Positions 12,641 through 23,824 of a stretch of 64,000 nucleotides of DNA are shown piece after piece. The notes below the pieces were generated by a model. The model was given only the letters and a program-made list of their open reading frames with translations. It was not told the origin of the DNA and made no database searches. Source of the DNA: Talinum fruticosum (taxonomy: Eukaryota; Streptophyta; Magnoliopsida; Caryophyllales; Talinaceae); contig JAITYX010000007.1 of assembly GCA_021018815.1 (NCBI GenBank), positions 6,697,001 through 6,761,000 of the forward strand, read 5' to 3'. A program made the translations under genes and the position numbers. Each line of letters begins with the position of its first letter. The first letter of the stretch is position 1.

Positions 12641-14912
12641 GGCACTTAGGAGACTTTTCTCGATTATTGCTAATTTTGTGCACATTCTTCTCTTGTAAAT
12701 GTTGTACACTAGGAAGCTTCATATCAGCAATTAAAAGAACAGTGACTTACAAAGTGTTTTATTTATAAGAGAGCAACAATTTTCATTTTCTTATATGCAG
12801 TAGCATGAATTTATTTATTCACTTTTCATATGAGGTTATTTGACTTTATTACTTTTTTAAAAATCAAGAGTATAATATGTTTAATGTCGTAAATATTGAA
12901 GGTAAAAATCCTTTCAATAAATTTGTTTTTAAAAATTTAAACTTGTTATTTTCTCTTCAATGGGGTGAGATCAGGTGGTTAATTTTTAATTGGTATAAGG
13001 TGACAAAGAGGAGCTAATGGAGATGTCATGGTTATGCTTTTGACTGTGATATTATTAAGAATAGGCCACAATAGTAGTGTCCCTAAGTCCGGTAGTCCCT
13101 ACTACCCCTTAAAGAAGTAGAAAACAAAAAAATAAATGGGAAAGATTTGGGTAGAAAGTTTGAAATGAATTAAATAAATTTGTTCGGTTGTATAATAATA
13201 ACTATAATAACTACTTTTATGGCATAGATATTGGGAAGGGGACACACACTGACATGGATAATCCACAACACAGTTGAAGACGGTGGCTTTGGAAATCAAA
13301 GAAATCAAAAAACGATCCCCCACATCACAGCCACAGCCCACAGGGAGCCTCTTGGATGATCAGAGGGATATTATTTCAACATTAAATTCCCAAAAATCAT
13401 GACGTTAGGATCTCTCCACTAAAATTATCTGCTCTCTGCCTCTGCCCTCCCAACCTGCGGCACTTCTCCCCAATTATCTGCTTCTCTCCCCTCTCTTGGC
13501 CAATAATTTTGTGGCCGCATTGTTCACTGTTATTTTCTTTAACTATTAATTTTTGTAGACAGATTTAAATAATTATTTATATGATTTATTAATTTTAGAT
13601 AAATATTTATAACTCTATTAAAGTTTGTATAAATATTTATTGAACCTATTTCAATGGAATTTTTATGTGGTAAAAGTTAAGCCACCAAATTTTAGAGTTT
13701 AAATAAATAAATAAAATAAATAAATAAAAAATTTTCATACCCAAATATCACATATTTTTTAGTTTCATATTTTAACTCTCCTCGTTTCTTTGTTGTCTCT
13801 TTGTCTCTCTCACTCTCTATGCCTTTCTTTCTTCACATTTCTATCAATTTAGTCATTTATTTTAATTTTTAATTGTTGCATTGTTTCGTTACTTTTTGAT
13901 TTACATTCAATTCTGTCCAAATTTCATGTAATTTCGATCTATTTTTCAGCAAATCTAGCTTGATTTTTTATTCTACTTCTTATTGTGATCGATGTTGAAG
14001 ATATGTGGTTTGATTTGGTAAGATTTTTTATAATTTATTATTTAATTTTTATTTTGATCATTGACGCAGCTTCTTTCTTTTAATTTGCGTATAATTTTAT
14101 GAGTTAACACTGTTCTCTTTCAATTCTACTGCTAGAATTATTAGTTTGAGATTATTAGAGGCCAAAAAAGCAAAAAATTTATACCTAATGTTTTTAGGTT
14201 AGATGTACCCTGTATTGATGAATTTGATATTTTCTTTGATGAATTTTTATTTTTATTTTTTTACATCTTATAGGCTTTTATACCATAATGTTTTCTTTGA
14301 TGACTTTGTCTTATATATTGATGAATTTGTGTGTTTTTTAAGGTTTGATCAGCTGTATATCGATCAATTTTATCTTTTTAATAAATTTATCTTTTATATT
14401 TATGAATATAATATTTTTCTTGGATGAATTTTTCTTTTATATTGGTGAATATGTGTTTTTTAATAACTTGAATTATCTATGGTTGGATATCTTATTTTGA
14501 AAAGAAAATTATATTAAATTTATTGAATTTTAGTGATGAATATGTCAATTACTACTAATAAGTATTTAGAAATCCTTAATAAATTTATCTTATATTAAGA
14601 AAAATATATTTTATTTATAGGATTTTTTTAATTAATTTATTAATTTTACCGATAAGATTGTTTGTTTTGATGTATTTGGACATTTTCATGTTGAATTGTG
14701 TATCTTTTAGATGAATGTATGAATTTTAGTAGTGAATATACTAAAATTTCTTCTAAATTTTTACTAATTATTCATGAATTTATGTAGAGAACCAAGCAAC
14801 AAAAGATAATAATGCAATATCTTCGAGAAAGGTGTTGAATGTGTAGAAAAAGATGGTGAATTTTGACAAGTGTAGACATATTTTTGAAAATTCATTAACA
14901 TCCTTGTAAAAT
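12641..14912. other. AT-rich intergenic DNA, no gene seen
   Basis: No supported gene. There is an imperfect (AAAT)n-type repeat at about 13702-13730 and, around 14200-14760, recurring GATGAATTT-type phrases with no protein similarity. A pyrimidine-rich, slightly GC-richer patch at 13390-13520 is unexplained. Confidence 0.45.
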
Positions 14913-14923
14913 TCATTAGTGTT
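14913..14923. repeat. Left target-site duplication of the truncated LINE
   Basis: TCATTAGTGTT is repeated exactly at 16459-16469, immediately after the poly(A) tail. Confidence 0.85.
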
Positions 14924-16458
14924 GAGTTCTCTACCCCGAGCTTTTCAATTTAGATTAATGGGGAGTTGTACAACTACTTTAAAAGTAGGAGAGGTTTGAG
15001 TCAAGGAAACTCCATGTCCCCTCTTATTTTTGTACTTGTGATGGGATATCTATTAAGATCACTTGCAATAGCCACCAAGCAAAAGGATTTCGATTTCATC
15101 CTGGATGCAAACAGATGAATATGAGTTCTCTAATGTTTGCAGATGACTTACTCGTTGTTATGCAAAGTTGAATCATCAAGCATAAGGTGTATGCAAATTG
15201 CATTTCTCTAGTTCTCTTATGCAGCTAGATTAGAGGCTAATATGGATAAAGCCCAGATTGTGATGGTTGGACTAAGTGCGGAGAGACCGAGTCTTTGATA
15301 AGGGAATCTTAATATACAAAGGATGAAATACCTTTTAGGTATTTAGGGGTACCAATGGAAGGCCAAAGACTAAACAAAAATGATTGCATAATATTGGTAA
15401 GCGGAATTACATCAAGATCGAGGAAGTGGCCTATGAAAAGGCTGGCATATGCTTGAGAAAATACCGCGATCAATTTAGTATTGCTTAGTATATTTACATA
15501 TTGGTGTCAACTGTTTATTATTCCAAAATCGATGCTTAAAGAGGTCAATGCAATATGCACAAATTTCTTGTGGAAGAGGGAAGGTTAAGGGAAAACTACA
15601 CCTAAAGCATGGTTCACCCCGTGTCTCGCTAAAGGAGGAATGGGGAATGGGTATTCATGATATATATGCGATGAACAAAGCAATGATATTCAAGTTAGTA
15701 TGGACAATTGCACGTAAAGGAGACAATCTCTGGGTCAAATGGATCCATCACATCTACTTCAAGGGAGACTCAATCTGGAACATTAGAACAAAATCGAATT
15801 CAAACCGATCATCGAAAAAGATGCTAAAAGTCAAAGATTCAATGATCATAGGAGTGGATACAAATGCAAATATTTGGTTTCCATCAAACAGACAAAGACT
15901 ATACAGCCAAACAGGGTTATGAGATGATAAGGGATAGAGGAGATAAGGTTGACTGGTTTAAGCTAGTATAGGGGAATTCTCGAGTTCCAAAATGCACCTT
16001 CATATTCTGGTTGGCCCAAGCATCAACGACTCTTGGCAAAAACAGATTAGCAAGGATGGGCATCGTGGTTGGCCTAACACTTGTTCTTTGAATTTCTCTA
16101 TACTAAATACATTGTAAAATCACTGCTAAAAGACCATGCTAACTGGACCATGACATCAACTACATGGGGTTTGTGGCGGGGAGAAGTTATGGTTGCATGG
16201 GGGAACATAATCAAAAGAGGCAAAATTAGATTATGCGTAGCAATAGGGATATATGGATGCTCGGAGGGAAAGGAACAATAGAATATTTTCGAACAAAAAT
16301 AGGATGCACAAGCAATAGTTGAAATATGTGGAAGAGTTTATAGTTAGCAAATGTAAAGTTGGAAACAAATGAATGAACCGGGGTATGCCACGAGTACATG
16401 TACAGCTTTTGTTCCTTCAAGCTAATGAAAGATGCTAACCTTTCAAAAAAAAAAAAAA
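14924..16458 (+). mobile_element. 5'-truncated LINE with poly(A) tail
   Basis: LINEs insert by target-primed reverse transcription, which leaves truncated copies with a 3' A tail and a variable duplication; all three marks are present. The copy starts inside the reverse transcriptase: GLSQGNSMSPLIFVLVMGY (motif B) at about 14990-15050, then FADDLLVVMQS (motif C) near 15140, then a C-terminal part at 15548-15922 with EEWGMGIHDIYAMNKAMIF and LWVKWIHHIYFKGDSIWN, then a degraded zinc-binding region to about 16270. The A tail is 16445-16458. Several stops and frameshifts make it non-functional. The exact 11-bp duplication indicates a boundary-intact insertion. Confidence 0.9.
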
Positions 16459-16469
16459 TCATTAGTGTT
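16459..16469. repeat. Right target-site duplication of the truncated LINE
   Basis: TCATTAGTGTT follows the A tail directly and matches 14913-14923 at all 11 bases. Confidence 0.85.
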
Positions 16470-17517
16470 ATTGTAAAACTCATTAGTTTATTACAAATTC
16501 ATCCATAAAATTACTTTATGTACTTATACTTTATTTGTATTTTTTTTTATCTAAAGGAAAATATTATACCCATAAGTTTCTTTTAGAAAAATAAAAGATA
16601 TATATTATGTTTAATTCAATATTCATCATATTTATATTATACTCATCAGTATGCATTAATAATATTGAGTCTAGTGCAATAAAAATGTGTAGTTAATGAT
16701 TAACTAACCTTTAATTAATAGTGTATTTGTAAAAACAAAGTATATGTGTGCACATAAATTTGTCAATATTATTGAAAAATTTATCAAAACACAAAACTTC
16801 ATCAGTAATTAAAAGTTCGTCAAATATGAAAACTTCATCACTTTATTGCAAAAATTTATCATATATAAATTGGGCTTCAAAATCTACATGTGGTAATATA
16901 GTCAACCATCAAGCTTGGTGGTTGAGTGACCATAATATAATTTTCAATTTTGATAGAAAATCATGAGGTCTAGGCAAAAAGGGTATATAGCATCATGGAA
17001 TGATCAATTTAGATAGTTTTCATCATGGAAAATCAACTAATGCAGGGTAAATTGGTCCATTCCTGATGTCACCTTATTATTTTGCATGAAATTTGTAATT
17101 TTCTACCAGAATTGGTTAAAAAAAGTTTGCCAAAATCTTAATGGACCAAAATGAGTGGGTCCCATAAATAATTGTCCAAACCTAAATAGACTAAAACAAA
17201 TTATACTTTATTCTTTGGAAACTAATTATCTTAAAAAAGGCAACTAAGTGAAATTTAGTTTTCTTACCCATGGAATCAACCTTCCTGGAAAAAAATAGGC
17301 GCGGGTTGAGAAGACATCATGTCAACTTACCAATCAAACTACCTTAAGGTAGGGCTAAGAGCAAGAACTAGTAAGCTTGCTGGTAATGCTCTTACGTTAT
17401 TCTCTCCTATAGTGTAAAAATGAAGACAGCGCCTTTGGTTTGTCCAAGAAGGCCGGTTTAGATAAAATTGGTTTAAAATATAATATAAATTATTTCGCAA
17501 AAAGTCAAGAAAAATAA
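16470..17517. other. Intergenic DNA, no gene seen
   Basis: AT-rich with no protein similarity in any frame, no repeats of note, and no RNA gene recognised. Confidence 0.5.
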
Positions 17518-17525
17518 CTAATACC
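17518..17525. repeat. Left 8-bp target duplication of hAT-like element
   Basis: CTAATACC is repeated exactly at 25920-25927, just outside the opposite terminus. Eight bases is the duplication length expected for hAT transposons. Confidence 0.85.
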
Positions 17526-17785
17526 TAGGGGTGAGCGGTTCCGGTACCCTGTACCAAAACTAGGAACCTTACCCTTACCCTGTTTGACCGGTTTCTGAAT
17601 TTTAGGAACCTTACCCTTACCCTCGAGTTCCGGTTCTCGAATTTTAGGAACCTTACCCTTATCCTCGAGTTCCGGTTCCGGTTCCGGTTCCAGGGTACCC
17701 TATTTACAACAAGATATTAAGAAATTACCTATTTTGTAATGAGAGCACCGATGAGGACGAAGCCACAAGGGAGAGTTGGGACTGG

Positions 17786-17790
17786 GAGTG
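17786..17790. repeat. Left 5-bp target duplication of the LTR retrotransposon
   Basis: GAGTG precedes the TG of the 5' LTR and recurs at 25266-25270 directly after the CA of the 3' LTR. Confidence 0.9.
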
Positions 17791-19226
17791 TGATAAACCT
17801 CGTTTTTGCCGGTTTTTAAGGCATTATTTAGCCCAATTCCGTGATGATTTCAATGATATTTATTTAGTTTTGGGTTAGATTTTGCTCATTTTCTCTTTAT
17901 CGTCACCTAAGTTCGTAAATCTCTTTATTACAGGTTTTGGGCTTAAATTTGAGAGATTCGAGGTAAATTTCATGAAAAGCGATGAAGAGGAGAGTTCGGG
18001 CCCAAGAGGAGGCAAGGAAGAAGCCTAAAGCACATCAAAAGACCTTGCACGGCCCCCGTGCGACTTTCGCACAGCCGTGCGAATCATCCAGAAAGTTGCT
18101 CGCATTTCGCACGGCCCCTGTGCGACTTTCGCACAGCCGTGCGAAGCGACCGAGAGTGAAGCAATTTCGCACGGTACCCCGTGCGACTTCCGCACTGGCC
18201 GTGCGAAACGAGCGAGAGCACGAACGCGGCAGATTTTTCGCACGGTACCCGTGCGACTTTCGCACTGGCCGTGCGACTATCTGTTTCGGCGATTATTTAA
18301 GTTTCATAATTGTATTTGTTGAGGGATTCTATTCCATAATTTGAGATTTTTAGCTAGGGTTTCGTGGGCAGCTCGAGAGGAGACTCAAGAACACCCATTA
18401 TTGTTATTCTACTTCAAGTTTTTATTATTGAATCGCATCAAGTTTTTCATTCGGTAATCGTAATTTCTTCTCTTTATCTTTTCTTCATAATTTCTCTTTG
18501 TTTCGCTATGGCTATTTTCTTCAATCTTTGTCAATTGTTTAGTATCATGTTTAGGGGCTAATTTCTTTACTTAGGTTGGGATTGATCCCTATTATGCCTT
18601 GATAATCATGAATTGAGTACCAATTGAGTTGTTCTATGCTTTTTAGGTTAGAATTCACTTCGTTCATCACTCTTTCATTGATTGCCTCGAGAGAGGACTC
18701 ATATGCTTTTATTAGGGTTTTGTGGAACATCGAAAGATGAAAACTTACCTAGAATGACGTTGTGAACGATTAGAACTTTGATATGAAAATAATTAAGGTT
18801 TTAATTGGGGGTTGTGAGGTGCATTCATTGTAATTTTGCCTTTATTAATCCCATGAAAATAGGTGATTGGATTGTGCAAGATTAGTCTTTGACCTTCGAA
18901 AGTAGGCAAAGATAGGCTTAATTGGTGTCTCCCTCTTCTAAACTACTAGCATAGGCAAATCTCAAGCGGTATTCGATTCTAGTTTCAGGCATATTAGTGT
19001 GATTAATCCCAATCTAAGGCTTTTTAATTCATCGGTTTCTCTTAGTTTTTTTTTTGTTATTAGTTGATCCAAAAACCAAATCATCGTCGAACTGAGTTTT
19101 TACCTAGATTAGAGTTTTTAGGTGGATTTAGTATTTGAAAACGAGTTCCTTGTGGACACGACCTGTACTTGCCGGTTCCTAGCTACAGCTACACCGTGCA
19201 CTTGCGGTATTATATTTCTTTCAACA
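17791..19226 (+). repeat. 5' LTR
   Basis: This 1436-bp repeat begins TGATAAACC and ends TTTCAACA; it matches 23825-25265 with only a few substitutions and about a dozen one- or two-base indels, counted by eye. It contains the palindromic array 18045-18277. The small open frames inside it (such as 18364-18561) occur in both LTRs simply because the LTRs are copies and are not supported as genes. Confidence 0.93.
18045..18277. repeat. Array of four GC-rich palindromic modules in the 5' LTR
   Basis: Four modules of 39-42 bases start at 18045, 18106, 18166 and 18237, spaced about 60-70 bases apart. Each has outer arms TTCGCACGG / CCGTGCGAA (first and last positions variable) and inner arms GTGCGA / TCGCAC around a short CTT-type loop, so one strand can fold into a nested hairpin. 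The array is far richer in GC than the rest of the LTR. It is repeated in the 3' LTR at 24078-24311. Confidence 0.9.
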
Positions 19227-19232
19227 AGTTTT

Positions 19233-19251
19233 TGGCGCCGTTGCTCGGGGA
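19233..19251 (+). promoter_or_regulatory. Primer-binding site, tRNA-Asp type
   Basis: TGGCGCCGTTGCTCGGGGA lies six bases after the LTR and matches the complement of the 3' end of plant tRNA-Asp (GTC), apart from one extra T after TTGC. It would prime minus-strand DNA synthesis. The extra T may be a mutation or another one-base assembly indel. Confidence 0.8.
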
Positions 19252-19380
19252 ACTTTGTTCTTTTGAGTACTAAATTTGCTTTAAGACTTGAAACTAGGTC
19301 TTGTGTTCTTGTCTCAAGCACCGATCTTTTCTTGATTTCTGCTTGAACCTTTTTACGCTCGGTATAGTTCTTGTTTTTGC

Positions 19381-20787
19381 ATGCGTAGGAGGAGTCGAAA
19401 AGGGAGAGAAATTGTCCCGTTTGACCCCGAAATCGAAGCAACAGTAAGATCAATAAGCGCAGCTGCGAGAAGGCGGAGAAGAGAGGAAAGGATGGCGGAG
19501 CAAGGACCGCAACCGAGACCGCTAGGGGACTATGCCATCCCTAGTGCGTCCGGGCAATTTCGGCCATCGTTGGGCCGAATGTCGCTGCTGAGGATTTTGA
19601 GGTAAAGATGTCGCTCATTCACTTTGTGCTGCAAGATGCATTTGGAGGGCTTCCTAGCGAAAATGCCATTCGACATATCAACTCTTTCCTAGAGAAGTGT
19701 GGGACTCGTGAAGATCAACAACTTCACCGATGAAGCCCTCCGCCTCAAGCTCTTTCCCTTTTCCTTAAAGGATAGAGCCAAAGACTGGTTACTAAATGAA
19801 GATCCCAACAAGTATGCTACTTGGGAGGCTTTGTCTAAGGCGTTTATGGCAAAATTCTTCCCCCAAGCAAGACCGCGAAATTGAGGAATGCTATCTCCAC
19901 CTTTTGCTTGGAAGATGGAGAGTCACTTTATGAGGCTTGGGAAAGATATAAGGATCTCCAAAAGAAGTGTCCCCATCATGGCATTCCCGAATGGATGCTT
20001 CTACAAACTTTTTACAATGGGCTACCTCCCAAATTCGGATTTCTGTAGATGCAGCTGCGGGAGGAGCTCTAATGGCTAAGGGTGAAGGTGAAGCTAAGGC
20101 CCTTATTGAGAACATGGCCTCCAACAGCTATCACTGGGGCAGTGAGAAGTCGGTTCCAAAGAAAGGAGGGATGCACGAGATTGATTCCATAGCTCTCCTA
20201 GCTAGCAAAGTGGAGGCCCTCGATCGGAAGCTAGAACGAGTGAGTGCGGTGTCTACTTCCAATGGTTCATCAAGAGCTGCAAATGAGGGATATGTATTGT
20301 GTGAGATATGTGGAGGACCAGGGCATGTGGCCGCTGAGTGCCAAGTTGACTTCCAAGCTGTTGAACAAGTCAATGCTCTACGAACTTCAATTCTAGACCA
20401 CAAAATGACCCATACTCTCAAACATACAACCCTGGATTGAGGAATCACCCCAATTTTTCTTACAGGAACAATAATCCTGTGCCACCTGGTTTTCAAGCTA
20501 GTGCTTCCTTCAATCAAGCACCTCAACCCCCACCTCGAAGTCACATCCGGAGAGCCTCATGGAAAGCTTCATTCAAACACGAGTCCGGAACAAATGAGAC
20601 CTTGAACGAATCCATCAAGCAATTGACTTCTAAGTTTGAGGGCATGTCTACCCACCACAAGATCCTGGAGACCCAAATTTCCCAAATAGCCCAACAAGTG
20701 AGCCATCTTTCTAGACCACAAGGGCATTTGCCGGGCCAGCCAGAGATTAATCCTAGGGCCCATGTCAATGCTTGTTCAAACCTATAG
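19381..20787 (+). pseudogene. gag: gag of the LTR element (frame-broken)
   Basis: Gag forms the particle that packages element RNA. The ATG at 19381 starts a basic N-terminus (MRRRSRKGREIVPFDPEIEA). After a frame change near 19570 come FVLQDAFGGLPSENAIRHIN and then the retrotransposon-gag core DEALRLKLFPFSLKDRAKDW at 19729-19790, with KAFMAKFFP. Further frames carry ESLYEAWERYKDLQKKCPHH (about 19922-19980) and a CCHC zinc knuckle CEICGGPGHVAAEC at about 20299-20340. The C-terminal part (20437-20787) has RNHPNFSYRNN, LETQISQIA and RPQGHLPGQPEINPRA, a pattern typical of Athila-type gag. At least four frame changes or stops interrupt it. Given the one-base indels elsewhere, some may be assembly artefacts. 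Confidence 0.88.
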
Positions 20788-20849
20788 CGCAGAGTTAGTA
20801 GAGAGCCCTGTTATGATTTTACAGGAAGACAAGCACAACACTACTAAGG

Positions 20850-21600
20850 TTGATCAGCATAGCCCAATTCGGAGTTCGAGATGAGCATGCCCCCAAAACG
20901 CCTCCTATACGCCCATACCGGCCATCCGTACCATATCCTCAAAGATTATTAGAGCCTCGGTTTTTGAAATTTGTTGATATGTTGAAGAAGATCTACATCA
21001 ACATGCCATTCTTGGAGGCTATCAAGGAGACACCTTCCTATCTTAAGTTTTTAAGGGAGATTCTTTCCAAGAAAACTAGGTTGGAGGATGTTTCAGTAGT
21101 AAGCATGGGGGAGGTGTGCGGTGCAATTCTGCAGAGCAAGTCACCTTCTAAGCTGCAGGATCCAGGAAGTTTTTCTATCCCTTGCTCAATCAAGGGAGTG
21201 CGGATCGATAGAGCCCTTTGTGATCTCGGAGCAAGTGTGAGCATAATGTCATTTCCACTTTACAAGAAGCTTCGAGTTAGGTGATCCGCAACCTACGGAT
21301 ATCTCCATTCAGCTCGCGAGATCAGTCCGTTCGGTATCCCGTAGGTATTTTGGAGGATGTGCCCGTTCAAGTAGGGAAGTTTGTTGTTCCCTGCGATTTT
21401 GTGGTGATGGATATGGACGAGAGCATCCAAGTCCCTATTATTTTAGGGAGACCATTTCCGGCAACTGCAGGAGCTATGATTGATGTACTGCAGGGAATAT
21501 CTCCTTTCACATCTGTGGTGAAAGTGTTGATTTCTTCCTCCCACCACCACCTGTACCCTTGGCTCCTGTTCCCAAGCATCTGCAGCTTGATTTGATATCC
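20850..21600 (+). pseudogene. Retropepsin-like aspartic protease region of the LTR element
   Basis: The frame at 20850-21284 contains an Athila-type linker (PYPQRLLEPRF, FVDMLKKIYINMPF) and then the active-site segment RALCDLGASVSIMSF at about 21205-21250, where DLGAS replaces the usual DTGAS. A shifted frame from 21281 continues with [20 protein letters not shown] and [19 protein letters not shown], the flap and ILGRPF motifs of gypsy proteases. It would cut the gag precursor. Coding similarity ends near 21600, where reverse transcriptase should begin; none follows. Confidence 0.82.
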
Positions 21601-21779
21601 ACACATGGGATGAGCCACCCACGCCAACCTGCTCCACCGGACTTGCCTATTGAAGCGGATATTCGGTTTGCTCGGAATGTTGATCATGATGAGGAGGTAA
21701 TGAATTTCATATCACAAGACCATTCTTCACTTTATCCTCCTCCTCGGTCCTCCTCGTCTACTCGTTTGAGGTAAGGGTC

Positions 21780-23820
21780 AAGCTTAAGGACCTTAAATAA
21801 GCGCTTCTTGGGAGGCAACCCAAGCATTTTTATTTTCTTCAAAAAAAAAACAAAAAAACAAAAAAAAAACACAAAAAAAAAAAATACATCCCTCCCTCCC
21901 ACCCTTATTACAATTTCCCGTTATTTGTAGGCTTTCCTCCCTTTCCTTTCTTTTCTTGCCCTTTTTCATTGAGGACAATGCAAGAGTTAAGCATGGGGGA
22001 ATAGCTTGCAGCTTTTGGATGATGTTTTAAGGATGGTAGGGATGGATTTGCATTCATTTAGGTTGCATTCATGTAGTTTCTTAGGATTACTTTTTCATTT
22101 TTTTTCACCTTTCCGTTTATCATGTAGTCCTAAGCATATAGGTTAGAATCTTTGCATTACTTACATTTTTGTTCTTCTTCTTTTTATCTTGGCTCATTTG
22201 AGGAATTATGGAGGAGGAAAATTCATAAACTTTTGAGGTAACCACGTTCCACCCTTTCTTCGTTTCCTTTTACGTGAGTTTCTTTTAGTTAGTTTTCCTT
22301 GCTTTAAAAAAAAAAATCTAAAAATCCCAAAAATAGTTTTGAAAACCCCTCTCGTGATGATGATGTGAATTGTGATAGTTGATCTTTGGGCGTGATTGTG
22401 CATGATTTGATTGCCCATTCTTAGTAGAGACTTTGTGTGGAAATGAACTTGCGAATGAATTTGATTGTGATGTCTTGAGTTGCTTGCCGGTGTCTTTGAG
22501 AATTACTTTACATGATTGGTCAAACTTGAGCATGTGGTAAATCTCCGAGCTAGTTATTGATTGTGGTAGACAAGCCCGTGAGACTTTGAGCCTTATAGAC
22601 TAATTCATCAATTTTAGTCTCATGTTTTCATTCTTTGTGTGACTCTTCCTTGACGCATACCTCTAGAACTTGCTCTGTTTCTCTTTGAGACCACACTTGG
22701 CATGTGCATTGTGTAATATGATAGAGGCATTCATTTGTTTTCAAGCTACATGAGCCAAAAAGTCGTCCCATTTATTTATACCCTTTTGCTACCCCTTTGA
22801 GCCTTAACCTATTTCTTGGTACACCTGCATCTGCTTTACCCATGGCCTATATACATTTCCTATACCTAAGCCGGGTCTAGTGGAGGAACATTTCTTGAGA
22901 TGGGTAGTTTTGGGTTGTATATAATTGGTGGTTTGTTTATTTTTGTGGTTTGAAAAGGGGATTTATATTAATGAAAAATTAGATGTATCCCCTAGAGGTT
23001 GATAAACCCTTTGGAATTGAGTTGTGGACAGGGTTCCCATGCCAATAGTATTTGTTTTCAAAAAATAAAAAAAACAAAAAAACAAAAAAAAAAAAACAAA
23101 AAAAAAATGAAAAAAATAAGAAAAAAAAAAGAAAAAGAAATAAGTGGTTGGCATGTGGAAAGTTCAAAAAAGTTGTATGCTCATTTCAAAAGTTGTCTTA
23201 AAGCATGTTGTGTTTAAAAAGGTGAATTGGGAGAAAGTTTTTAGTCATGTTTGGAAATGTTTTTTTTTTTTTTTTTTTTTTTTTTGCTCCTTAGCTGTTA
23301 GGCCTCGGCTATCTAGCTCCACATATCCCAAATTGGCTCCCCTTTCTACCAATGAACCTTGGCCACGTTACAAGCTTTGAAAGACCTCTTGATTGCACTT
23401 GCATTTTTGCCCCTATAGTGGTGGAGAGTGAGAATATGACCAAGCCTATGGTAGGTTGTGTTTTGGAAAGAGATGTTGAGAGAAACCTCAAAAAGAAATT
23501 TCAAATGAGATGGAGTGATCCACAGTTCCTATAGTGAGGTTCCACCGGTCAAGCTAGTTCGCCATTTGTTTGAGGGCGTCATGAATGTTATTGTAGTTCA
23601 ATATGAGACAATTGTGCATTACAACCAAGCATTGTAGTCATCGAAATTTTCAAGCAAGTTTTCATGGAAGTATGACACTTTGAATAGGTTGTCTTCGTGC
23701 ATGGTCATCCCTATTGATTGAGCTGTTAACTCGTCACCTGAAGAGGGTGAGTGCGAGGTTTTAACTCCAAGATCGTTAATTGATAGTCTTGCTTGGGGAC
23801 AAGCAAGAGCTAAGCATGGG
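21780..23820 (+). other. Non-coding internal region of the LTR element in place of pol
   Basis: Begins with AAGCGCTTCTTGGGAGGCAACCCAAGC-like sequence (split at about 21797-21825), which in related elements follows the end of pol. It holds long A runs (21841-21882, 23058-23140), a T run (23263-23285), and at 21975-22003 a stretch (AGGACAATGCAAGAG...GCATGGGGGAA) resembling the tract before the 3' LTR. No polymerase motifs are present. Confidence 0.7.
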
Positions 23821-23824
23821 GAGT
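23796..23824 (+). promoter_or_regulatory. Polypurine tract region before the 3' LTR
   Basis: GGGGACAAGCAAGAGC followed by TAAGCATGGGGAGT ends directly at the TG of the 3' LTR. This position and the purine bias fit the plus-strand primer. A similar phrase occurs inside the element at 21975-22003. Confidence 0.7.

Noticed and set aside
17982..18344. Arg-rich open frames across the LTR palindromic array, on both strands and duplicated in the 3' LTR
   Set aside because: They come from self-complementary GC-rich repeats, so both strands read alike; no start context or family similarity.
18364..18561. Hydrophobic 65-codon frame, identical in both LTRs
   Set aside because: Identity is explained by LTR duplication; the translation resembles nothing and lies in the LTR leader.
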